Assembly: GCA_963734595.1 (NCBI GenBank)
Contig: CAVTHV010000011.1
Coordinates: 124,001 to 188,000 of the forward strand
DNA from: CAKKQX01 sp963734595
GTDB taxonomy: Bacteria > Pseudomonadota > Gammaproteobacteria > Burkholderiales > SG8-41
Length of the DNA: 64,000 nucleotides
Direction: 5' to 3'
Below, one piece after another: positions 46,567 to 56,325 of the stretch. A model generated the notes under the pieces. That model was not told where the DNA came from. It saw only the letters and a program-made list of their open reading frames with translations, and did not search any database. Both the position numbers and the translations under genes were made by a program. Position 1 is the stretch's first letter. The number at the start of each line of letters is the position of its first letter.

Positions 46567-47500
46567 AATCAACAGCGCCTGCGTGAGCTCCGGCACCGCC
46601 TTGAACAGGTCTTCGACCAGCCAGTAGCTCGCCACCGAGAAAATCGGCGCCTCCGGATCCTTGTTGATGGCGACGATCACCTTGCTGTCCTTCATGCCGG
46701 CCAGGTGCTGGATGGCGCCGGAAATGCCGACCGCGATGTAGAGCTCGGGCGCGACGATCTTGCCGGTCTGCCCGACCTGGTAATCGTTGGGCACGAAGCC
46801 GGAATCGACCGCGGCGCGCGAGGCGCCGACCGCGGCGCCGAGCTTGTCGGCGAGCGCTTCGAGAATCTTGAAGTTCTCGGCGCTGCCCATGCCGCGCCCG
46901 CCGGAGACGACGATGCGCGCGGCGGTCAGTTCCGGGCGGTCGGACTTGGACAACTCCTGGCCGTTGAATTTCGACAGCCCGCGTATCCGCAGCCGGCGCG
47001 AGGTTCTCGACCGGCGCGGCCGCAGCACTCTCGCCTGCCGCATCGAACGCGGTGGCGCGCACCGTCATCACCTTGATCTTGTCCTTCGACTGCACCGTCG
47101 CCAGCACGTTGCCGGCGTAGATCGGGCGCACGAACGTATCCGGCGATTCCACCGCGCTGATCTCGGAGATCTGCTGCACGTCGAGCAGCGCCGCCAGCCG
47201 CGGCATGAAGTTCTTGCCGACGCCGGTCGCGGGCGCGACGATGTGGGTGTAGTTGCCGGCTATGGTCAGCACCAGCGCCGCGATGTTTTCGGCGAGAGCG
47301 CCCTCATATTGAGGCGCGTCGCACAACAGCACTTTGGCGACGCCCGCCACCTTGGCCGCGGCCTGCGCCGCCGCGCCGCATTGATGGCCGACGATGAGCA
47401 CCGTCACGCTGTCGCCCATTTTCGCGGCAGCGGCGACGGTGTTGGTGACGCCGGGCTTCAGTTGCCGGTTGTCGTGTTCCGCTATGACGAGGATTGCCAT
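46561..47500 (-). CDS. etfA: Electron transfer flavoprotein alpha subunit (frameshifted)
   Basis: Takes electrons from acyl-CoA dehydrogenases as part of the EtfAB dimer. It starts MAILVIAEHDNRQLKPGVTN at 47500, immediately after the etfB stop (TGAATG). NYTHIVAPATGVGKNFMPRL and the C-terminal FAD domain (AARIVVSGGRGMGSAENF, GASRAAVDSGFVPNDYQVGQ, YIAVGISGAIQHLAGMKDSK) are clear. An indel near 46995 separates VENLAPA from the FAD domain. About 313 residues. The stop codon comes from a repeat arm. Confidence 0.95.
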
Positions 47501-48250
47501 TCAGATCACCTTTGCTTCGTTTTTGAGCTTGGCCAACAGTTCCTGCACGTCGGCAACCTTGACGCCCGCGCCGCGCTTGGGCGGTTCCTGCATTTTCAGC
47601 GTCGTGAGACGCGGCGCGATATCGACGCCGAGCGCATCGGGCTTGATCACTTCGAGCGGCTTCTTTTTCGCCTTCATGATGTTGGGCAGCGTCACGTAGC
47701 GCGGTTCGTTGAGGCGCAGATCGGCGGTCACCACCGCGGGCAGTTTGACGGTCAGCTTCTCCAGGCCGCCGTCGATCTCGCGCGTGACATCGGCCGACTC
47801 GCCGTTGATCGCGATGCTGGAAATGAACGCCGCCTGCGGCCAGCCCAGCAGCGCGGCCAGCATCTGCCCGGACTGGTTGGCGTCGTCGTCGATCGCCTGC
47901 TTGCCCATGATCACGAGCTTCGGCTGCTCCTTGTCGGCGATCGCCTTCAACACTTTGGCCACCGCCAGCGGCTGGACCTCGTCCGCGGTCTCGACCAGGA
48001 TGCCGCGGTCGGCGCCCATCGCCATCGCCGTGCGCAGCGTTTCCTGGCATTGCTGGACGCCGATGGAAACCGCGACGATTTCGGTGACCACGCCGGCTTC
48101 TTTCATGCGCACCGCCTGTTCCAGCGCGATCTCACAAAATGGATTCATCGTCATCTTGACGTTGGCGGTCTCGACGCCGCTGCCGTCTGATTTGACGCGC
48201 ACTTTCACGTACGGATCGATCACACGCTTTACCGTGACCAGGACTTTCAT
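47501..48250 (-). CDS. etfB: Electron transfer flavoprotein beta subunit
   Basis: AMP-binding subunit of ETF. The intact 249-residue protein starts MKVLVTVKRVIDPYVKVRVK at 48250, with AGGAG upstream; a longer upstream frame is not needed. TMNPFCEIALEQAVRMKEAG, GKQAIDDDANQSGQMLAALL and VVTADLRLNEPRYVTLPNIM are family signatures. It is first of the etfB-etfA pair and is probably co-transcribed with the acyl-CoA dehydrogenase that follows etfA. Confidence 0.97.
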   Translation of the reverse strand: MKVLVTVKRVIDPYVKVRVKSDGSGVETANVKMTMNPFCEIALEQAVRMKEAGVVTEIVAVSIGVQQCQETLRTAMAMGADRGILVETADEVQPLAVAKVLKAIADKEQPKLVIMGKQAIDDDANQSGQMLAALLGWPQAAFISSIAINGESADVTREIDGGLEKLTVKLPAVVTADLRLNEPRYVTLPNIMKAKKKPLEVIKPDALGVDIAPRLTTLKMQEPPKRGAGVKVADVQELLAKLKNEAKVI

Positions 48251-48450
48251 CGACACTCCTTGCGGAATCTGGGAGAAAAGGAAATCGGACAACGCCGCAT
48301 TTTACCGGATAGCGACGCCTAAAGGAACGCCGGAACGCGATTCCAGGTTGTGGATTCGCGGCGGAAGCAGCCTGTCGACTGTGCGTAACGATGCCGTTTG
48401 ATCTGCATCAAAAAGGCTGGCCTCGTTGCCACTGAAAACGCAAAAAAGAT
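48251..48450. other. etfB upstream region
   Basis: 200 bases before the repeat island. No gene is visible; it must hold the etfB promoter, but I find no clear -35/-10 pair. Confidence 0.3.
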
Positions 48451-48906
48451 GAACCGCCAAGACGCCAAGGACGCCAAGAAATTCAAATGATCAAAATTGA
48501 ACCGCCAAGGCTTCTTTTCTATACCCGCTCGACAGGTGCGCCAAGCAGCGCCAAGGAGAGATGAAAGGCGGTTTCGTAACTGCCATAACTCGCCTTGAAG
48601 GTAATTTACTGCGTCGACACTCCCCCGTTCTCCCGCTCTCCGTCATCTTTTGTTCTTCTTGGCGTGCTTGGCGGCCTTGGCGGTTCGAAAAGCCGTGAAT
48701 GGGAAATCGTCAATCGTGAATCGGAATTCGTTGCCCCTTATTCAAAAGCATCCCGGTAGTTAATCATTTTTTGTTTTCCTTCGTGTCCTCTGTGGTCCTT
48801 CGTGTCTCCGCTTTTGTTCTTCTTGGCGTCTTGGCGTCTTGGCGTCTTGGCGGTTCAATCGTTTTCTGTTTTTTCTCGTGTTCTCGTTCTCTGTGTTCTC
48901 TGTGGC
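48451..48906. repeat. Composite island of at least four short-period repeat families
   Basis: CCGCCAAGACGCCAAGG words (48453-48480) and GAACCGCCAAGG (48498) face CTTGGCGTGCTTGGCGGCC (near 48660) and GGCGTCTTGGCGTCTTGGCG (near 48825). Between and beyond these lie GTGAATGGGAAATCGTCAAT (near 48693), CCTTCGTGTCCTCTGTGG (near 48779) and TTCTCGTGTTCTCGTTCTCT (near 48873). Two facing pairs are nested. There is no gene inside. Confidence 0.88.
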
Positions 48907-48924
48907 TATGTATTTGTTTTGAAC

Positions 48925-50565
48925 CTACTCGATCGCCGACGCCGATTTCGCCTGCTGGCGCAGGATGAATTTCTGGATTTTGCCGGTCGACGTCTTGGGC
49001 AGCGCCCCGAACACCACCTGCTTCGGCGCCTTGAAATGCGCGAGATGCGCGCGGCAATGCTCGATGATCTCGCGCTCCGTCGCCTGCGCCCCTTCCCGGA
49101 GTTCGACGAAAGCGCACGGCACCTCGCCCCACCGCGGATCGGGCCTCGCCACCACCGCGGCCATCATCACCGCCGGATGGCGATAGAGCACGTCCTCGAC
49201 CTCGAGCGAGGAAATGTTTTCGCCGCCGGAGATGATGACGTCCTTGGAGCGGTCCTTGATCTTGACGTAGCCGTCCGGCTGCATCACGGCAAGGTCGCCG
49301 CTGTGGAACCAGCCGCCGGCGAAGGCTTCCTGCGTCGCCGGCAGGTTCTTGAGATAACCCTTCATGGTGATATTGCCGCGGAACATGATCTCGCCCATGG
49401 TCTCGCCGTCCCATGGCACCGGCGCCATCGTCGCCGGGTCCATCACCGTCATGCCCTGCTGCAGGTGGTACCACACGCCCTGGCGGCCGTTCAGTTCCGC
49501 GCGCTTCTCCAGCGGCAGGTCGTTCCATGACTCGTGCTTCGCGCACACCGCCGCGGGGCCGTAGGTTTCGGTGAGCCCGTAAACGTGGGTGATGTTGAAG
49601 CCCATCTTCTCCATGCCTTCGATCAGCGCCAGCGGCGGCGCCGCGCCCGCGACCAGGCACGACACGCCGTGATCGATGCCCTGTTTCCATGCGGCGGGCG
49701 CGTTGAGCAGCAGGTTGTGCACGATGGGCGCGCCGCAGTAGTGCGTGACGCGATGCTCGCGGATCAGGTCGAAAATCATCCTGGCATCCACGCGCCGCAG
49801 ACAGATGTTGGTGCCGGCCGCGGCGGCGATGCTCCACGGAAAACACCAGCCGTTGCAATGAAACATCGGCAGCGTCCACAGGTAGACCGGGTGCTGCGGC
49901 ATGCCCCAGCTGACGATGTTGCTGATGGCGTTGAGATAGGCGCCGCGATGGTGGTAGACCACGCCCTTGGGATTGCCGGTGGTGCCCGAAGTGTAGTTGA
50001 GCGATATCGCGTCCCACTCGTCCGCCGGCAGAAACCACTCGAAATCCGGATCGCCCTGCGCGATGAATTTCTCGTATTCGGTGTCGCCCAGCAGTTCGCC
50101 GCCGTCGTGCGCGGGATCGTCGACGTCGATGACCAGCGGCCTTTGTTTGAGCTGCGCCAGCGCTTTTTTGACCGTCGCCGAGAATTCGCGGTCGGTCAGC
50201 AGCACTTTGGCTTCGGCATGACCGAGCATGAACGCGATCGCATCGGCATCGAGACGGGTGTTGAGGGTATTCAGCACCGCGCCCGACATCGGCACGCCGA
50301 AGTGCGCCTCGTACATTGCCGGCACGTTGGGCAACATGGTCGCCACGGTGTCACCTGCGCCGATGCCGCGCTGCCTGAGCGCCGAGGCGAGGCGCCGGCA
50401 GCGCCGGTAAACTTCCGACCAGGTGAGTTGCCAGTCGCCATCGATCACCGCCGGGCGCTGTGGATAGACGTAGGCGGTGCGAGCCAGCAGGGACAGTGGC
50501 GAGAGCGGCGTGTAGTTGGCCGCGTTTTTGTCGAGATCGATGTTGTACGGATTGACGCGGGCCAT
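48925..50565 (-). CDS. Acyl-CoA synthetase, AMP-binding family (DmdB/AlkK-like)
   Basis: Adenylate-forming ligase, intact at 546 residues. It starts MARVNPYNIDLDKNAANYTP at 50565, with GGAGGAG upstream. LNYTSGTTGNPKGVVYHHRG is the P-loop, THVYGLTETYGPAAVC and GGWFHSGDLAVMQPDGYVKI the middle motifs, and GKIQKFILRQQA holds the C-terminal catalytic Lys. The sequence falls with medium-chain or methylmercaptopropionate ligases (AlkK/DmdB type). Together with the DmdC-like dehydrogenase nearby it might act on short or branched acids. A repeat island follows its stop. Confidence 0.92.
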   Translation of the reverse strand: MARVNPYNIDLDKNAANYTPLSPLSLLARTAYVYPQRPAVIDGDWQLTWSEVYRRCRRLASALRQRGIGAGDTVATMLPNVPAMYEAHFGVPMSGAVLNTLNTRLDADAIAFMLGHAEAKVLLTDREFSATVKKALAQLKQRPLVIDVDDPAHDGGELLGDTEYEKFIAQGDPDFEWFLPADEWDAISLNYTSGTTGNPKGVVYHHRGAYLNAISNIVSWGMPQHPVYLWTLPMFHCNGWCFPWSIAAAAGTNICLRRVDARMIFDLIREHRVTHYCGAPIVHNLLLNAPAAWKQGIDHGVSCLVAGAAPPLALIEGMEKMGFNITHVYGLTETYGPAAVCAKHESWNDLPLEKRAELNGRQGVWYHLQQGMTVMDPATMAPVPWDGETMGEIMFRGNITMKGYLKNLPATQEAFAGGWFHSGDLAVMQPDGYVKIKDRSKDVIISGGENISSLEVEDVLYRHPAVMMAAVVARPDPRWGEVPCAFVELREGAQATEREIIEHCRAHLAHFKAPKQVVFGALPKTSTGKIQKFILRQQAKSASAIE

Positions 50566-50696
50566 GCTTGATCTGCTCCTCCGGAACCGGTAACGCCGAC
50601 CGGTTGATTGCACGGTACCGGCTTGCGCGCAAAAACTCTACAGATTCCCGGGTTCGTTTTCAACCCGTTGTTTTACATCAATATTTTACTTAATTC

Positions 50697-52067
<1,371 letters not shown>

Positions 52068-52089
52068 CGCCGGAGTGCGGATTTAAAAA

Positions 52090-52290
52090 TCAGGAATGGA
52101 CAGGATTAACAGGATTTTTCAGGATTAACAAGATTCAAAACCTTCAGGGACATGGCAAACCAACTGTATTTTCCTGTTTTGGCCCTTTCCCGGCCTCGGA
52201 AGCACCGAAAGAAAAATCCAGCCTGCAGGATTCATTTCGTTGCGCATTCATAGTCCTGTAAATCCTGTTAATCCTGTCTATCGGGTTTTT
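52090..52290. repeat. Inverted short-period AGGATTAACAGGATT repeat
   Basis: GACAGGATTAACAGGATTTT and CAGGATTAACAAGATT (52099-52134) face AGTCCTGTAAATCCTGTTAA and TCCTGTCTATC (52252-52281). The period is about 9. The central 117 bases are unique, with CCTGCAGG in them, and contain no gene. Confidence 0.85.
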
Positions 52291-52297
52291 TTCTATG

Positions 52298-53368
52298 CTA
52301 TTCGCTTTCAACCACCGGCACGCGCGGCGCCAGCGCGCATAACAATTCGTATCCGACCGTGCCCGCCGCGTGCGCGACACTCTCCACCGGATTACCCTCG
52401 CCCCACAGCACGACGCGCGAGCCGACATGCGCCTGCGGCACGGCATCGAGGTCCACGCACAGCATGTCCATCGACACGCGGCCGACGGTTGTGGTGGGCC
52501 GGCCCTCGACCATGACCGGCGTGCCGTTCGGTGCGTGACGCGGATAACCGTCGGCATAGCCGCAGGCGACCACGCCGATGCGCATGTCGCGCCCGGCGGT
52601 GAACATCCCGCCGTAGCCCACGGTGTCGCCACGCCCGAGTTGCCGGATGGCGATGATCTCGCTCGCCAGCGTCATGACGGGCTTCAGTCCGCACTCGACC
52701 GCGGTCTTGTCCGCGAACGGCGAGGAGCCGTAGAGCATGATGCCGGGGCGCACCCAGTCGCCGTGCGTCTCGGGATAGCGGAGGATGGCCGCCGAGTTGG
52801 CGAGGCTGCGCGGCAGCGAAAGATCCGCGGTAAGCCGTTCGAGTTCCGCCATCTGCCACGCCACGCCGCGCGCATCGTCGGCATTGGCGAAATGGGTCAT
52901 GAGCGTGATCTGCCCGACCGCCGGGCTGGATTGAAGCGCGGCGAGCGCAGCCGGAAATTCAGCGGGCGAGAAACCAAGGCGGTTCATGCCGGTGTTGATC
53001 TTGAGCAATATGTCGAGACCGCTGTCCGGCGGCAGCATCTTGAGCATGCGCAACTGTTCGGCGCTATGGACCGCGATGCCCAGGCTGTGTTCGGCAAGCA
53101 GCGGCAGGTCGCGTGCCTCGAAAAAACCTTCGAGCAGCACGATACGCTGCCGGTAGCCGGCTTCGCGCAACTTGATCGCGATGTCCAGTTCGAGCAGCGC
53201 GAAGCCGTCGGCATCGACCAGTGCCCGCGCCGCGCGCAGCGCCCCATGGCCGTAGGCATCGGCCTTGATCACCGCCAGCACGCGCGAGCGCGGCGCATGC
53301 CGGCGCGCCACGGCAAGATTGTGGCGCAATGCGCCCAGGCTGATGGTGGCGGAAATGGGACGGGGCAT
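52298..53368 (-). CDS. alr: Alanine racemase
   Basis: PLP enzyme that makes D-alanine for peptidoglycan. Intact, 356 residues. Lys35 in VIKADAYGHG binds PLP. The second catalytic residue, Tyr, lies near residue 252 in DTVGYGGMF, and MNRLGFSPAEFPAALAAL, MTHFANADD and RVSMDMLCVDL are conserved segments. The start MPRPISATISLGALRHNLAV at 53368 is the normal N-terminus. Both intergenic sides are occupied by short-period repeats of different families. Confidence 0.97.
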   Translation of the reverse strand: MPRPISATISLGALRHNLAVARRHAPRSRVLAVIKADAYGHGALRAARALVDADGFALLELDIAIKLREAGYRQRIVLLEGFFEARDLPLLAEHSLGIAVHSAEQLRMLKMLPPDSGLDILLKINTGMNRLGFSPAEFPAALAALQSSPAVGQITLMTHFANADDARGVAWQMAELERLTADLSLPRSLANSAAILRYPETHGDWVRPGIMLYGSSPFADKTAVECGLKPVMTLASEIIAIRQLGRGDTVGYGGMFTAGRDMRIGVVACGYADGYPRHAPNGTPVMVEGRPTTTVGRVSMDMLCVDLDAVPQAHVGSRVVLWGEGNPVESVAHAAGTVGYELLCALAPRVPVVESE

Positions 53369-53379
53369 GGTCTAAAGTT

Positions 53380-53481
53380 AGGGATGAGGGATGAGGGCGG
53401 AGGGATGAAGACGAGATACTCCCGCGTCACAGAATTTCCTTTCTGCATCTTCCGCCTTCATCGGTCCGCCTTCATCCTTTC
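53380..53481. repeat. Inverted GGATGAGG repeat between alr and a small gene
   Basis: GGGATGAGGGATGAGGGCGG and AGGGATGAAG (53381-53410) face CATCTTCCGCCTTCATCGGT and CCGCCTTCATCC (53446-53478). The last codons and TGA of the next gene lie in the right arm. Confidence 0.8.
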
Positions 53482-53805
53482 ATAATGGCGCGCAAACACG
53501 ATTTCAAGCTCGTCGATCACTTCTCCCGCGGGCCGGCCCTCGAGCGCGTGCTGCGCCACAAATTTGGAGGTATCGCCAAACAGCTTGCGGCGGTCAAGCA
53601 TGGGATAGGTCTGGATCAGGCGCTTGATCGCCATTACCACGGACTCGGTTTCCGGGCGCGCCATGGGCAGCGCCTGAGCCGGCACGCTGTTCCCTTCCGG
53701 TGTCGCGCGGCTCGCCAGAAATCCGGCAAAGTCGATCAGCGTCTGCCGCTTTTCACTGTCCAGTTTCTCGAACAGCGCGAGCAGCTTTTCCTCCTCATCC
53801 CTCAT
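53458..53805 (-). CDS. Hypothetical 115-residue protein framed by repeats
   Basis: Not recognised. Charged, helix-rich: LLALFEKLDSEKRQTLIDFA, SVVMAIKRLIQTYPMLDRRK, LFGDTSKFVAQHALEGRPAG and VIDELEIVFARHYERMK. No signal peptide or membrane segment. The apparent start MRDEEEKLL is encoded by the ATGAGGGATGAGG words of a repeat, and the end ERMKADR plus stop by another repeat arm. The protein may therefore once have been shorter, with ends recruited from repeats. The middle 95 residues have normal codon use for the genome, so I believe the gene is real. It lies in the alr-lplT interval and may be regulatory or structural; no function is proposed. Confidence 0.7.
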   Translation of the reverse strand: MRDEEEKLLALFEKLDSEKRQTLIDFAGFLASRATPEGNSVPAQALPMARPETESVVMAIKRLIQTYPMLDRRKLFGDTSKFVAQHALEGRPAGEVIDELEIVFARHYERMKADR

Positions 53806-53875
53806 TATATGAAATGTATCCTTAGGGCCTCATCCCTCATTAAGCGAAGCGTATCCTTTAGGGCCTCACCCCTCG
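53793..53875. repeat. Direct tandem repeat, two copies of about 35 bp plus a partial third
   Basis: Copy 1 (53793-53827) and copy 2 (53828-53863) both begin CCTCATCCCTCATTA and end GTATCC-TTAGGG; they differ at five or so positions. A third partial copy is CCTCACCCCTCG. Copy 1 encodes the start of the small gene; copy 3 holds the TGA of the amidotransferase-like gene. Confidence 0.85.
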
Positions 53876-54612
53876 CCCCCGACTGGATTCAACTTGAACA
53901 CCGGCATCTTGCGCCGCTCGCGCATCAGATCGAGCGCCGTTACCAATGCCGCAAGAACGCGGTCGGTGGTGCGCTGCGACTCGTTCCACTGCACGCGCGC
54001 CTCATCGAGCAGCTCACTGATATTCTCAGGCAGCGGCCGGTTTTCTTCCATGATCATGTCTTCCAGCATGCCGGGCTTGAGTTCCGGACGGAACAGCAGG
54101 CCGTACTCCAGGTCACCGCGCATCGCGATCCATTCGCCGCTTTCATCCGTCAGGATGGGCTTGATCTCCGGCGGCAGGTCGACGCGGCCGCTCGTCATCA
54201 CCAGCACTTTGCGGCCATCGACCGCGGTGGCGACGGGATCATCGCGGCCGGCGGCGGTCTTGCGCGCCGTGGTCCAGTAGGCGCGCTGCGCCGGCTCGGC
54301 ATGCGCGATGCCGCCAGCCGCCTGGGCCAGCAGCAGCCCGCCGGCCCCGAAGCCCACCACCGGCCGTTTGGCGCGCCGGAATGCGGCGATCAGCTTCAGC
54401 TCGTCGTCGAGCCATGGGCAGTGCTCGCGGTCGGTCGGGGGGTAAGCGCCGCCGAGCAGCCACAGCGCGTCAAACTGCAGCGCGCTCGCAGGCAGCGACT
54501 GGCCGGTAAAGGGGCGGAAATAGATGAAACCGATGCCGCGGTTCTCGAGCTGCTTCTCGATGCCGCCGAGAAACTCCGCATAGGTGTGCTGCACCACCAG
54601 AAACTGCTTCAT
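53866..54612 (-). CDS. Class I glutamine amidotransferase-like protein lacking the nucleophile
   Basis: 248 residues, starting MKQFLVVQHTYAEFLGGIEK at 54612. The fold looks like GATase-1: ALQFDALWLLGGAYPPTDRE, then KRPVVGFGAGGLLLAQAAGG at the nucleophile elbow. In active enzymes the elbow is G-x-C-x-G; here it is GFGAG, with Gly89 in place of Cys. It therefore probably does not hydrolyse glutamine and may be a sensor or scaffold. The ATG overlaps the LysR gene's TGA (ATGA), so the two are made together. The stop lies in a repeat. It might be the regulator's effector-related partner, but this is inference. Confidence 0.75.
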   Translation of the reverse strand: MKQFLVVQHTYAEFLGGIEKQLENRGIGFIYFRPFTGQSLPASALQFDALWLLGGAYPPTDREHCPWLDDELKLIAAFRRAKRPVVGFGAGGLLLAQAAGGIAHAEPAQRAYWTTARKTAAGRDDPVATAVDGRKVLVMTSGRVDLPPEIKPILTDESGEWIAMRGDLEYGLLFRPELKPGMLEDMIMEENRPLPENISELLDEARVQWNESQRTTDRVLAALVTALDLMRERRKMPVFKLNPVGGEG

Positions 54613-55517
54613 GCCGCATCGGCCATCTGCTTCATCTTGGCCGTGGCGAATTCGACGAACGTGCCGAGCAGCTTGGAGCGGAATTTCTCCTTGGGATAGA
54701 CCAGGGACAACGTGCGGATCAGCCGCGGTCTGAGGGGCACTGCGACCAGCACCCCGAGCTTGAGTTCCTTGACGATCGTCGCGTGCGAAACGATGGACAC
54801 CCCGATCCCGGTCTCGACCACGCCCTTGATCGCTTCCGGGCTGCCGAGCTCCATCACGATGTTCAGATCCTCCGGCGACACCTTGCACCGCCGCAGATAG
54901 TTGTCGGCGAATTCACGCGTGCCCGAACCCGATTCACGGCTCACATAGGGCTCGAGGATGACCTGCTGCGGCGTGACGCTGCTGCTTTTTGCCAGCTTGT
55001 GCCCCGGGGCGCAGATCATCACCAGTTCGTCATCGCAGCATACCTCGGTATGCAGGGCCGGCAGATGCGAAGGCGATTCGATCAGGCCGAGGTCGATCGA
55101 ATAATCGGCGACGCGGTTCTCGATGGTCTCCGAATTGGCAACCGTCATGCGCGCCTGGACCTGCGGATGGCGCGCCTTGAATTCGCCCAGGATCTGCGGC
55201 AGCATGAATTCGGCAATGGTGGTGCTCGCGCCGAGCAACAGCGGCCCGCTCATGGTACCGGTCACCTCGCCGACGCGCGTTTCCATTTCGTCCGACAACC
55301 CCAGTATTTTTCCGGCGTACTCCATCACCAGCCTGCCGGTGGGAGTCAGCGCGATCTTGCCGTGGCTGCGCTCGAACAGCCGCGCATTGAAATGCTCTTC
55401 AAGCTGCTTGACCTGGAACGTCACCGCCGGCTGGGTCATGAACAGCTGCTCGGCCGCCTTGGTGAAGCTCAGCTGCCGGGCCACGGTATAAAACACCTGC
55501 AAACGTCTGTCAGCCAT
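54609..55517 (-). CDS. LysR-family transcriptional regulator (CbbR/CysB-like)
   Basis: 302 residues, intact. The N-terminal winged helix is MADRRLQVFYTVARQLSFTK with AAEQLFMTQPAVTFQVKQLE. The effector domain runs from about residue 90, with PLLLGASTTIAEFMLPQILG and DYSIDLGLIESPSHLPALHT. The sequence resembles the LysR group near CbbR or the CysB-like regulators, which sense metabolites. It is first of a two-gene unit with the amidotransferase-like protein and divergent from the small membrane protein gene. The repeat island lies in the shared upstream region, where a LysR operator (T-N11-A) would be expected; I could not find a convincing one. Confidence 0.93.
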   Translation of the reverse strand: MADRRLQVFYTVARQLSFTKAAEQLFMTQPAVTFQVKQLEEHFNARLFERSHGKIALTPTGRLVMEYAGKILGLSDEMETRVGEVTGTMSGPLLLGASTTIAEFMLPQILGEFKARHPQVQARMTVANSETIENRVADYSIDLGLIESPSHLPALHTEVCCDDELVMICAPGHKLAKSSSVTPQQVILEPYVSRESGSGTREFADNYLRRCKVSPEDLNIVMELGSPEAIKGVVETGIGVSIVSHATIVKELKLGVLVAVPLRPRLIRTLSLVYPKEKFRSKLLGTFVEFATAKMKQMADAA

Positions 55518-55524
55518 GATTTCA

Positions 55525-55627
55525 GTGAGGGGAGAGGCGTGAAGTGCAGAGAGCGAAAATCAACGATCCGGCCATCAGCCTTGCGCCGGCCTCCCCCTCC
55601 CGCTTCACGTCTCCCGCCCCACGCTCG
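55525..55627. repeat. Inverted short-period repeat between the LysR gene and a divergent gene
   Basis: GTGAGGGGAGAGGCGTGAAG (from 55525) faces CCTCCCCCTCCCGCTTCACG with TCTCCCGCCCCACGC (to 55625). It sits in the promoter region of two divergent genes. Confidence 0.7.
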
Positions 55628-55686
55628 TAAGGTAAAAATGAGTTAGTATTCAACCACATTTCCCCAGTCAATAGTAGTGAGCGCAC

Positions 55687-56229
55687 ATGGGCAAGGCCTG
55701 GACAAAACTCGATCTCGAAGGCGGCGGGCTGCAAAGCGCCAATCTGCGGCTGGCGGCGCTGCTGAGGAAGCGCGTCACGGCTTATGCGCTACTTGCGTTG
55801 TTTCCATTGGGAATGCACCGCGGCTATCTTCTGGACCGGCGCGGCGCATGGCTCTATCGTGCGGGAAGCCTGTTCTGCATTGCGGCCTGGCTGTTGCATC
55901 AGCCCGCGGTCAGCGGCCTGTTCTTCGCCATTATGGCGGCGGCCGCGCTCCATGACCTTTTCCGCATCGAGGACCGGCTGGCGCGCCTCAACAAGCAACT
56001 GCGAATGCAAATCTATATTAATCAGACCGAGGGCGCGCCGCCGGGGTTCAAAGGTCATTACAGCGACGACGCGCTCGACGAATACCTGCAAATCAAGGAT
56101 CAGGAGCACGCCGGCGGCGAGCCGCAAGCCGCGCCAGCCCTCGGCCGGCCATCCCGCGTCCCCTCTTTTGCCGAGCAGGAAAAATTGCTGCGCGAACTGG
56201 CCGCAACCCGCCACCGCAACGGCAAATAA
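55687..56229 (+). CDS. Hypothetical membrane protein, TM2-like
   Basis: 180 residues. MGKAWTKLDLEGGGLQSANL leads to YALLALFPLGMHRGYLLDRR and WLYRAGSLFCIAAWLLHQPA, which resemble the two short helices and the G-x-H-R-x-Y-L turn of TM2-domain proteins. GLFFAIMAAAALHDLFRIED is a third hydrophobic stretch. The C-terminal half is soluble and charged (DEYLQIKDQEHAGGE, SFAEQEKLLRELAATRHRNG). No catalytic motif is seen. The ATG at 55687 has only a weak upstream site (GTGAGCGCAC). It may be co-transcribed with lplT, which starts 97 bases later. Confidence 0.78.
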   Translation: MGKAWTKLDLEGGGLQSANLRLAALLRKRVTAYALLALFPLGMHRGYLLDRRGAWLYRAGSLFCIAAWLLHQPAVSGLFFAIMAAAALHDLFRIEDRLARLNKQLRMQIYINQTEGAPPGFKGHYSDDALDEYLQIKDQEHAGGEPQAAPALGRPSRVPSFAEQEKLLRELAATRHRNGK

Positions 56230-56325
56230 AGCCGACAAAATTCAACGAATTGTGGTATAAAACAGCGGTTTAACGTTTAACCGATAACTATAATTATCAG
56301 GCCTGCCGGCCGCTCCGTTCCCTCC

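Noticed and set aside
48764..50038. A second long minus-strand frame over the acyl-CoA ligase
   Set aside because: The ligase frame carries all family motifs; the other frame is a shadow that also reads through repeats.
53793..53875. A CRISPR-like array
   Set aside because: The copies are adjacent without spacers and there are no cas genes; it is a tandem duplication of repeat words.
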